Part shown: one piece after another, positions 55,823 through 64,000 of the stretch
Layout: each line of letters begins with the position of its first letter
Numbering within the stretch: the first letter of the stretch is position 1
Source of the DNA: Leishmania mexicana MHOM/GT/2001/U1103
Lineage: Eukaryota > Euglenozoa > Kinetoplastea > Trypanosomatida > Trypanosomatidae
Direction of reading: 5' to 3'
NCBI RefSeq assembly: GCF_000234665.1
Contig: NC_018319.1
Location: forward strand, 1-64,000
Length of the DNA: 64,000 bases
Notes under the pieces: generated by a model
Seen by the model: only the letters and a program-made list of their open reading frames with translations
The model's database searches: none
Told to the model about the DNA's origin: nothing
Translations under genes and position numbers: made by a program

Positions 55823-56371
55823 TTAGCATCGACACCCCGTTGTCGTCGTGCTCGTAGACGTCATGGACATCGTCGTCAGTGACACCACCGGCACGGGCGC
55901 CGCGAGCTTCACAGGGTGGGGGCACAGCGAGATGTACATAGGCTCACCAAACGATGTCATTGCTGCGGTGGACGAGGTGTGCGCGGCGTTGACGGCATCC
56001 GCCTCGGAGCCGCTGGTGGCCAGACCGTGCGTCAGCGGGGGCAGAGGCCCTGCGGCATTGCGCGTCAGCAGGGGTGGGAGAAAGAACTGCCCGCATATGC
56101 AGTGGGCATTGTCGAGGCAGTAGCACTGGCGCGGGCGGTCGGCGGCCGCCTTCAACGGCGCAACTCGCAGCAAGCGACGAATTCCAGACTCCGGCAACTC
56201 ACCCTCGCTCTTCTCCGATACGTTGGAAGAGACGTGCGGCTCTGTGTTGCTGCCGTCCGTGGAGGACAACCCAACATCCAAGAACTCCAAGAATGAGTGA
56301 AGCTTCAGCGGCACATCGGAGAAGTCCTCGCAGTCCTCATCGACCATATAGTGACGCGTTGTGAAGGCCAT
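55823..56371 (-). CDS. Hypothetical protein, 182 aa, with a CxC-x5-CxC cluster
   Basis: Not recognised. The ATG at 56369-56371 opens MAFTTRHYMVDEDCEDFSDVPLKL, an acidic start with good codon use. Cysteines at about 83, 85, 91 and 93 (QCYCLDNAHCICG) form a compact CxC-x5-CxC cluster that could bind a metal or make disulphides. The C-terminal third is Thr/Ser/Val-rich. The frame stays open upstream to about 57007, but that part is His/Thr/Pro-rich and looks untranslated. It sits between two paralogous CCCH genes. I favour a real gene mainly on composition. Confidence 0.6.
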   Translation of the reverse strand: MAFTTRHYMVDEDCEDFSDVPLKLHSFLEFLDVGLSSTDGSNTEPHVSSNVSEKSEGELPESGIRRLLRVAPLKAAADRPRQCYCLDNAHCICGQFFLPPLLTRNAAGPLPPLTHGLATSGSEADAVNAAHTSSTAAMTSFGEPMYISLCPHPVKLAAPVPVVSLTTMSMTSTSTTTTGCRC

Positions 56372-58342
56372 GTCGCCAGCGCAGAGAGGGAGGGGCGAGA
56401 GAGCGCTGCCGAAGCGACAGAGGTGGCTCGCACAGAGGGGTGGGGAGGGCAGGAGGAGGACCCACAAGCGTCCGGAGAGACGGGCAGGCGGAAGAAGGGT
56501 GCGAAAAGTATGTGACCGAGCAAGCGATACGGCAACGCACTGGCGAGAGAAAGAGCGGGGGGTGGCAGCAGAGGTGCGCAGAAAGTGGTGATGGTGCGGC
56601 GGCTGCCGGTCTACGCATGTATTCACTTTGCGCCAACGTGGACGGATGTATATGCGCGTGTGCACGTCGTTGCTGCAGTCGACCCGCGTGCTCTCTGCCT
56701 CTCCCGCGTGTTCTTGACGCAGTGAGCGAAAGGAGGAGGGACTCGCTATGCGTGTGTGTGCGTGTGTCCGTCTCTGCGTTGGCGTGCCCTGTCGAGGAGG
56801 AGGGGACGACCGGTACGGTTGCTGGAGTGAGGAAAATAAGGTAATGCGTGTGTGGGCTTGGACTGGCGTAGGAGAGGGAATGTCAGGCGGTGCGTGGGGA
56901 GGGCGAACTTCTGCGTGCGCCTGTCGTTGAAGAGGTGAAGTTGGATACATACACAGAGAGAGAGGCAGAGAGAGCCTCAGGAGACATGGGTGCACATCTT
57001 TGAACACACATGTGCCTAACAGAATTCCTGACCTGCCTCTATGCTTGTGGGCGCGCGAGCGTCGCCTCGCTCCGTGAAGGCTGTGAGCGCGTGGATTTCC
57101 TTTTCGTTTTGTGCATCCGTGTGGGGCAGGCGTGAAATCAACAGGGGCGTAGACTACCGTTTATGCATCGACCTCCACCATCATCACTGACGTCGATTAC
57201 GCGAGCTGGAACTAGGGCACTAGCTCAGTGGGCCACAGCAGCAGCGGCAAGCGACAGGGAGCGCAATGCCGCCGTACACAGCTGGAGGCGACGAAAGCAG
57301 CGTAGCACACTTTCTTCGCACAAGACGTCTCTGTGATGTAGATAGAGAGAGGCGGACAAGCATACGCATACAGGGATGAGTAGGGAGCAAGGCGAGGGGA
57401 GGGGGTGGGGTCGCACACATACACACTTGTACGTACACCCACATAGATGCACACATACACATACATGTACGCTCACCATCCAACAAAAGAGGTGAGAAAA
57501 GGCACTCGACAGCAACACTGGGGAAGGGAAAGAAAGGGTTTGACAGGCGAAGATGCCGAAGCACACAAACCTAGAGCAGAGGTCCGGGGGTGGGGACTCG
57601 TGCACTTGGACTGCCACGGCGTCAGCAACAACAAGCACACCAACTATACCAGAGCACCGGCTGTGTAACGGACGCGCGGAGGAAAGCGAGAGAGGAGAAA
57701 GCGCACGCGAAGCGGCAGCCATACACTGACATATATGCCCCTACACGTGCATGCAAGGGTGCAGCCACGTCTGCAAGGCCGGCAAAGGTGTGGACGTGGA
57801 CAGAGATGTCAGAGCCAGACGCCGGCAAAGAAATAGAGCGATTGTGAAGGAGAGCAGCGGCGCCGTTCCGCGTGACCAGTCCGGCGCTCTGCCACTCACC
57901 TCCTCGCCACTCTCGCCCCAACGCCTCCACACGACGCCGCACACACGCAGTGAGCAGCCGCCAGCGGACTCACAGTCGTCCTTCCGTCCTCCCCCCGCCT
58001 CTTGCGCTCTCTGGGATCGCGAGCACGGCGAAGAGGCATGGAAGTACGGATATGAGCAAGTCAGCGCGTCCAGCTGTCGTTACCGCTGGCTTCGTTGGTA
58101 GCAGGCAGTCTTGTTGCATGCGGGTACGTGAACAGCTGTGACGGTATGGATGTGCGCAGGCGTGCACGCATCAGCCACTCTCTATGCACAAGGTGCAATG
58201 GACGCGTCAGTGGGCCACACCGCTCTTTTCGTGTCGTCTTCGTTGGTTTTTCGTTGCTTACATCCATCGCTGACCACCGCAGTGTTGGAGGTGCAGCACA
58301 GCACAGCACGGAACGGAACGGAACGGCACACGCACACAGGCC
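56372..58342. other. Spacer between the large CCCH gene and the 182-aa gene
   Basis: About 2.0 kb, no gene supported. The G/A-rich plus-strand part at 56380-56480 should serve leader addition for the 182-aa gene. The remainder is mixed, including CA-rich patches near 57410-57470. Confidence 0.55.
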
Positions 58343-60841
58343 TCAGATGCAATACTCCGCTTCTTCTTCGGTCACTTCCTCCAGCACCGAGCGCTTCTTG
58401 CGACCAGGGACGAAGCGCACATCGATGCCGAGGCTGCCGTCACTGCAAGGTGTTTTGAGGCTATCCTGGGTTCGGCCGAGCGCCGGCACGGCCGTTACAG
58501 TGGTAGCGGGCCATTTCTCCTCGCTCTGGGGCAGCGCAGCACGACCTGTCGTAGTCGCAGCGGCACCTTGGCCACGACGCCGGCCTGGGGTCACCGCCAC
58601 AGCCGCCCCTGAGCCACCAGAGGGGATGTACACAAACGTGTTCTTCTCGGCGCAGTAGAGCAGCACTGCACCGGAGTCCGCCTCTGCCGCGCACGAACTC
58701 TTGAACTGGTTCTTCGTGACGGGAGCGCGGCGCTGCGGTTGCGAGGGGTTGCCACCCGCCCCCCGTGACACCTGGCACACCGCCGCGGTCGGTCTGCGCT
58801 TCGCTTCCGTCGATGATGACCCCGGCGCTGGCAAGGACGCGTTGGCTTCGGTGCTCTGTATTTCCATGTCCACGAGGACTGGGTTGCTTTTCAGTGCAAC
58901 CATAACAGAGCGGCCGCTCTGCAGATGATACGTTTCCGCTACTGTTTCCGAGGTCTTCGCCGCGGTGGGTGTTGCCCCGGGAGTAGAGGCGGCGGTTTTG
59001 TCAGCCGCCGCTACGCCCGCAGCGGCGGTGGTCGGTGTATCGTCGGCTAATGCCGACGCCGGCTCGGCCGCCATGCCATCCTCGCGACCCGTCTGCAGCC
59101 AGCGCTCCACCGCGCCTGTCCAGTCAAAGTCTCCTTCCACGCCGAAGTCGTCCTCGCTACTGCTGGCGCTGCACTGGCGCATGAGCTGGTCAAGTGGGAT
59201 GGTTGTGTACGAAGAGCCGCCGATGCCGAGGCCTGACAAGATAGCGTTGTAGTCTCCTGTACTGCTGCCGTGCTCTTCAGTGGACGAGGTGGTAGCGCCG
59301 GAGTTGCCGGCCAGAGACGAGGTAACGGGGTTCATGCTCCCCTCCGCTGGGCCCCACAGCCTGTCACCGATCACCTTGCTGCTTCGGCTGCCGCTGCCGC
59401 TCTGGCCATGGCTCGTACTGCTTAGTGGGATATGCCCAACAGTCGCCGGCGCTGACGTCGCTGCCACGAAGTCTGGCGGAAGAAATTGTGCTGCAGCCGC
59501 GCTGTTGCTGCCCGCCGCCGTCGGCGTGGGCTGCGGGCTACGAAGACCGCTGTCGCTACTGCCTGGCATTGACGCCGTTGAGCGATGTGGTGAGGAGGCT
59601 GCGGCAACACCGCCAAAGGCCGCGAAGCTCTGAGGGTCTGAGTGTGGGTAGTTCATGACGGTGCTCGGCACCATGCAGACACCCGAGCCTGAAGGGTGGG
59701 GAACTACAATCAGGCGAGGCTGCGCTGGCTGCTCAACGCTAGAGTTCGGTTGGTTGTTGCTCGCCAGTTCTGGAGAGGAGGTTAGGAGTACACCGGCTGC
59801 GGCCATGAGGTTGTAGAGGTACTGCGGCGTGGTCACGTTATCCGGCGCCGTCGCCGATGCGTTGGCTGGGTGCCGACCGGTGCTGTGTGCCATGGTGTTG
59901 CTACTCACCACGTGTCGCATAGGCTGACGCAGGCGGTGCTTCGCATCCTCTCTCGGCAGCGCGTCGGCAGCGGTGACGCCGTTGGCCCGTCTGGTCGAAC
60001 TTGGCGGCGCAGAGGAGCTTGACGTGGTCGCTGGTGGCGGCGGCGGTGGCTGCATGATGTGCTGCAAGGTTGGGTACGACGTAGAGTCGTGCATTACGGG
60101 GGCCGCATTGATGGCGTGCTGATTATTAATGGCAGAGAACGGGTGGTGGCCCATCGCAGGGATGTAATAGGGCATCCCCGGCATCACCGCCGGCATGCCC
60201 GCGTACGCGAGGCCGCCGAAGTCACCGGAAAGGCTAAATGAAGGAGGCGTCGGTTGCGGGAGCGGCGGTGGGGGGACAGTGAGGCCATACGCGGTTGACG
60301 GCATCGCTCCATGCCCCAGCAGAGGCGGCGGGGGTAGCTGCTGACGGCGATTCGGCAAGGTGCGCCCTCGGGCGGGGGGAGCATCACCTCTGGCTGCGCT
60401 GCCGCTGCCGCTGACACTGGGGCTGCCGCCAGGAAAGCTGTGGGCATTTCCAATTGACGCCAAAGACGAGTCCAAACTGCCTTTCTTGGTCTTCCGCTTC
60501 GCTCCTGCGATGGTGGGCATGGAAGCGGATGGGTCGTGATGCAGCTCCTGTGCTGGTGCATCGTTGTGCTGCCCATCTCCCGAAGCGACTCTCGTATGAA
60601 AGTGCTCCGAGCGGGGCGAGTCGGATGTCAACAACGTGGAAGCCACAGCCGTCACCGCCTCTCCTGTCGCCGCTTCCGGCAGTGGGGTCGTGTCTTTCGG
60701 CTCCGGCCGCAGCTCATCCTCTCCGTGGGCGAAGGCGCACTTCTCACCAAACGGGCAGCCCTCTTCGCTGCGAAAGAACGTGCACATGGAGGTCTTATAC
60801 TTGGAGGGCTTCACGATGTCATGGCGTCGGCTCTTGGTCAT
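58343..60841 (-). CDS. Large CCCH zinc-finger protein (832 aa)
   Basis: One C-x8-C-x5-C-x3-H finger at C20, C29, C35 and H39, preceded by VKPSKYKTS and followed by AHGEDEL, at exactly the same positions as in the 215-aa protein. The remaining ~790 residues are Ser/Pro/Ala/Thr-rich, with Pro runs (PPPPPPATTSSSS) and no other domain, so the protein is mostly disordered, as in trypanosomatid RNA regulators that recruit effectors through low-complexity tails. It ends LEEVTEEEAEYCI, an acidic tail. ATG at 60839-60841. It probably binds target mRNAs through the single finger and controls their stability or translation. The shared N-terminus implies a duplication with the neighbour at 50587. Confidence 0.9.
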   Translation of the reverse strand: MTKSRRHDIVKPSKYKTSMCTFFRSEEGCPFGEKCAFAHGEDELRPEPKDTTPLPEAATGEAVTAVASTLLTSDSPRSEHFHTRVASGDGQHNDAPAQELHHDPSASMPTIAGAKRKTKKGSLDSSLASIGNAHSFPGGSPSVSGSGSAARGDAPPARGRTLPNRRQQLPPPPLLGHGAMPSTAYGLTVPPPPLPQPTPPSFSLSGDFGGLAYAGMPAVMPGMPYYIPAMGHHPFSAINNQHAINAAPVMHDSTSYPTLQHIMQPPPPPPATTSSSSAPPSSTRRANGVTAADALPREDAKHRLRQPMRHVVSSNTMAHSTGRHPANASATAPDNVTTPQYLYNLMAAAGVLLTSSPELASNNQPNSSVEQPAQPRLIVVPHPSGSGVCMVPSTVMNYPHSDPQSFAAFGGVAAASSPHRSTASMPGSSDSGLRSPQPTPTAAGSNSAAAAQFLPPDFVAATSAPATVGHIPLSSTSHGQSGSGSRSSKVIGDRLWGPAEGSMNPVTSSLAGNSGATTSSTEEHGSSTGDYNAILSGLGIGGSSYTTIPLDQLMRQCSASSSEDDFGVEGDFDWTGAVERWLQTGREDGMAAEPASALADDTPTTAAAGVAAADKTAASTPGATPTAAKTSETVAETYHLQSGRSVMVALKSNPVLVDMEIQSTEANASLPAPGSSSTEAKRRPTAAVCQVSRGAGGNPSQPQRRAPVTKNQFKSSCAAEADSGAVLLYCAEKNTFVYIPSGGSGAAVAVTPGRRRGQGAAATTTGRAALPQSEEKWPATTVTAVPALGRTQDSLKTPCSDGSLGIDVRFVPGRKKRSVLEEVTEEEAEYCI

Positions 60842-63526
60842 TGTGTCTGGCCGCGGTTGTGTGGCGTAGGAGACAGACAGACAGTGACGGAAGAGTGGAA
60901 TGCCGGTGATAAGCTAGGCAAAGTATCTATGTCCCCTCCCCTACCCTCCCCTCCCTCCCCATACACACACACAGTGTACACCTATATACCCCTGTTACGT
61001 ATATAGATGTCAAACGAGAGAGAGAGACCCGCTATAAACACCTGTATAGAGAAATAGACGTGGGTGTACGCTTGCGAGAGAGTGAGAGAAGAGACAACGC
61101 TCGGCACCAGACACGCGCAAAGCAGTGAAACCACAGAGAGGGAGGGAGGGAGGGAGGGAGGCGAAGAGGGGGGGCGAGGAAAGGCAGCAAAGAGAATAGC
61201 GCGCACGGGCACAGGCACTCTCACCCTCCGCCAAGACAAGGTGAACCACTTATGTAAGCGCCGACAAGCACAGATACACCGGGAATCTGCGGGCCAGAGT
61301 CCACAGCAACGGCGAGGGAGCGAAGCCGCGAAGTCCAAGAGAGCTCCGACAGGAGAGCGAAGAGAAGAGCACAGAAGCAAAAGGAAAAAGCAAGATAGAC
61401 GGTGGGAGGGACTTTCGACTTACGTCGCCACCAGCCGCGTGTAATCAGGAGAACAACGGAAGCAAACCACTGGATGCCGCGTTTCGGTGCGAAGTCGTGG
61501 CACTCGTTCGGTCGTTCGGTCTCCCTCTCCAGCAAGAGAGCACAAAACAAAAGGAAAGAGAGAGACGGGAGAGCGTAATACAGCCGAAGTAGTGGAGGTG
61601 GCGCATGTACGTACCAATGTGTACGTGTACGTGTGTAGGCCCCGTACACGGACAATATGCCCACACACACGCACACGACAGACAGACACCGAACAACACA
61701 CCCGCACAGCACGCGAAGAGAGGGAAGAGGATAGCACAAGAGTGTCTTTGACGAAAATGAGAAGGTGTCGGGTGCTCAATATGGATCAATATAGGCGCGC
61801 AGTCCGGATATGCTCAGCCGCTTCGGGCTGCAACGCGCACTGTGCAAGTGGTTTCGGCGTGTCACAGTGAGCACTAAGATATGCGGAGACGTATGGCTTG
61901 CGTCCCTTCACACAGCCACGTAGCACTTTGTTCAATGCTCCGCTGGTCCAACACCGTTCCGTGCTGCTGCGGATGCCAAAGCTGTATCTCCACCACCGCT
62001 GTTCTCTTCGGTCTACTATGTTTCCCCGTTCCCGTCCTTCTCACCTAATACAACGTAGAATCTGTTCCACCAAGCTTGGAGGAGAGACGGAGGGAGGGGC
62101 ACTGATAGCGTGTATGGATGGGAGTGCGCGTGTGCGTGTGGGTGTGTTCAAGAGTGCAGTTGGAGGTTGAAGAGGTGAGAGGAAACCATGAGACAAGAGC
62201 GCAAAGACGTCTCGCAGAAGATGAAGAATGCGGTGGACGCGCGCACGCACACACCTGCTCCTTGTATGGAAGAATAGTGCGGCCGTTGAGCCTGCCTACT
62301 CCCCCTCCCTGGAGAGTCACCTGAGCGTTGTGGGGGTGTTTTTTTGTGTGTGTGTGAAGTTGGCTCGCCCGCTAAGCGCCGGTGATAGCACATGAAAAGA
62401 AATGTTTACACTGGAAAGCACATCCTCCCTCCTCCCACCCCTTGCCGCTAATCCAGCTTGTCTGCTGCCCACGCATGCGGACCCACACTGAGTCACGCTC
62501 AGCGGCGGTGATTGGCGCCAGTCGTCAAGCTGCGCGTGGAGATAGGGAAAGAAATTCCCTCTCCTGCACACTCTTGATACCTCGCCGGAATGGGCGAAGT
62601 CGGTACAAGGCTTTACTTTTACTTGTGTTCCTGCTTGTGTACACTGTCTCGGTTCTGATACGAGTATGTGTGCATGGATCGATACTAACTCAGCAGTCCG
62701 GGTGTTCTGTTGCCTCCACGTTGATATGCCAGCTCCCGGCACGGTACCCCCGGTGCAGCTTGGGTGCTGCTGAGAGGGAAGGAGGGGTGGGGAGGTGGCC
62801 TGAAGCAGGCCTGTGAGGTGCTCCTTTGGTGCACGCAAACTCGCACACACACACTATGAAAAAGGAAGACATAGACGGCGACACGCGCCACACACACACA
62901 CGGACGCACACAGACGGAGACAGACACAGGCAGCGAGCGAGCGAGGGAGGGGGGGGGACATCATAGAAGGAAAGGAAAGAGAGAGGCGAGTCGAGTATCA
63001 ACGCATCGGGGAGTGGGGGAGGTGAAGTGAGCACGACGAGGAGGTGGTGGAAACGCCTCGTCTCGCTCCTTTTCACCTTCCCACGCGGTGATTGCCATAC
63101 AAAATTATAAACGAATTCCCCAACGCAGCAAGCACACACGCACAGCAATACCATCGAAAATGGAACGGGAATCAGCTCAAGAGCACGCCGGCACACAGAA
63201 CGACAGTCCAGCGAGAATGAACGGCGAACATCATCATGAAGACCAGCAAGGGTGGCCCCGCTAGAAGCACTCGAACAGGACGAAAGCACCACAGAGAGAG
63301 AGAGGGGGGTGGAGACGCACACGCCTCCGCACATGTGCCTCCGGGCACGTTCTCCGTCCATTTCTCTACACATGCACGCAACCACAAGAGACAGGGAGAG
63401 GGTGGGAGACACGAGAACACTGTTACGTTGACCGTTTAGTCTCCGGCGGTATTCTTTTCTTTGGTTGTTCGTTTTTACGTCGTGTGCAGAGACTTCTATC
63501 AGGGCTTGCAGGCTCGCTCTCTCGGC
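60842..63526. other. Spacer between the PP2C gene and the large CCCH gene
   Basis: About 2.7 kb, no gene supported. It includes a GGGA tandem tract at about 61138-61161 and several CA- and G/A-rich patches. The segments 61780-62040 and 62450-62760 are more complex but lack a convincing frame. Expected to hold the PP2C 3' UTR. Confidence 0.55.
61138..61161. repeat. GGGA tandem tract
   Basis: About six GGGA units on the plus strand (CCCT-like in the transcript, i.e. a pyrimidine tract). It could form a G-quadruplex on the non-transcript strand or act as a splice/polyadenylation pyrimidine tract for the large CCCH gene. Confidence 0.6.
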
Positions 63527-64000
63527 TTACTTGAGATCCACGATCATGATGGTCATGTTGTCCGTGCCCTCCGCCACGGCCGGGCCGCCCTCCGGCGAGC
63601 TCGGCGCGAGGCATCGGTTGCACACATCCTTACAGATGTCAATGTTCGACATGCCGTTCGCTTTCTTGTCGTTAACGAGCTCGATGAGCTCCTCGCTGCT
63701 CAGTACATCGAAGATGCCGTCGCAGGCGATGGCCACGTACGAGTCCCCGGCGCTCCGCCTTGTCGTGATCACGCCGGGCACTGGCACCACCAGCTGCTGC
63801 GTCACCTCCCGCTTGGTGTCCCTCTTGTACACAAAGTCGCCCATGGCGCGGCTCATGGCCAGCTGCCCGTTCACGCGGTTGTCCTGCACAAATCCGCCGG
63901 CCGCCTCGATGCGCTCCCTTTCGGCCGTCACATCCGGTTTGTGGTCGTGCGACAGGTCAAAGGCGCCGCCGTTGCGGCACAGCACCGCACGTGAATCGCC
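63527..64000 (-). CDS. Protein phosphatase 2C, C-terminal part (cut by window edge)
   Basis: The last 157 residues of a PP2C-type Ser/Thr phosphatase; the N-terminal part lies beyond 64000. Visible family motifs are GDSRAV at the very edge, then GGFVQDNRVNGQLAMSRAMGDF (the LAxxRAxGD block), SYVAIACDGIFDVLS (DG metal ligand) and the closing GTDNMTIMIVDL (DN metal ligand). The metal-binding aspartates expected in this part are intact, so it is probably active and Mg/Mn-dependent. The gene is broken only by the window. Confidence 0.93.
   Translation of the reverse strand, partial: GDSRAVLCRNGGAFDLSHDHKPDVTAERERIEAAGGFVQDNRVNGQLAMSRAMGDFVYKRDTKREVTQQLVVPVPGVITTRRSAGDSYVAIACDGIFDVLSSEELIELVNDKKANGMSNIDICKDVCNRCLAPSSPEGGPAVAEGTDNMTIMIVDLK

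Noticed and set aside
1..64000. CRISPR arrays, bacterial operons, prophage or insertion sequences
   Set aside because: No spaced direct repeats, integrase, transposase or Shine-Dalgarno patterns; telomere, histone and spliced-leader layout show a eukaryote.

Overview
This window is the left end of a kinetoplastid chromosome, almost certainly Leishmania. It opens with 36 tandem AACCCT telomere units. All recognisable genes are intronless, GC-rich and on the minus strand, so they form one polycistronic array read toward the telomere. Spacers are long and purine-rich on the plus strand, so the transcript has pyrimidine-rich leader-addition signals. Four copies of a ~0.5 kb SIDER2-like retroposon lie in the spacers. 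From memory, unverified, the order histone H4 / nucleotidase / LOG-like / cytochrome b5 reductase / EIF4G1 matches the start of Leishmania chromosome 15.

Layout, left to right (reverse of transcription): telomere (1-219) and a short gene-free subtelomere; histone H4; a type II membrane PLOD-like glycosyltransferase; an apyrase-family nucleotidase (GDA1/CD39); a LOG-family nucleotide hydrolase; NADH-cytochrome b5 reductase; EIF4G1; an unknown 561-aa protein; a probable mitoribosomal protein (mS23-like); mitochondrial HslU; a flavin monooxygenase-like protein; a probably catalytically dead KY-type transglutaminase-like protein; a mitochondrial carrier; a Drs1/DDX27-like RNA helicase; a small CCCH zinc-finger protein; a 182-aa unknown; a large CCCH protein paralogous to the small one; and the 3' part of a PP2C phosphatase cut by the window edge.

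Neighbours share no pathway, as is normal in trypanosomatids, where control is post-transcriptional. Recurring themes are mitochondrial proteins (b5 reductase, mS23-like, HslU, carrier), RNA-level regulators (EIF4G1, helicase, two CCCH proteins) and lumenal or secretory enzymes (glycosyltransferase, nucleotidase). Spacers are longest next to the regulatory genes: about 6.7 kb downstream of EIF4G1, 8.1 kb downstream of the small CCCH gene and 4.6 kb upstream of it.

Several reading frames stay open upstream of the first ATG, so starts were set to real ATGs, and where possible to an ATG just after a pyrimidine tract and AG. The most interesting features are the retroposon copies, which flank b5 reductase as near-identical direct repeats and EIF4G1 as inverted repeats; the paired CCCH genes; and the inactive transglutaminase-like protein. 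I found no convincing evidence of a wholly new multi-gene system.
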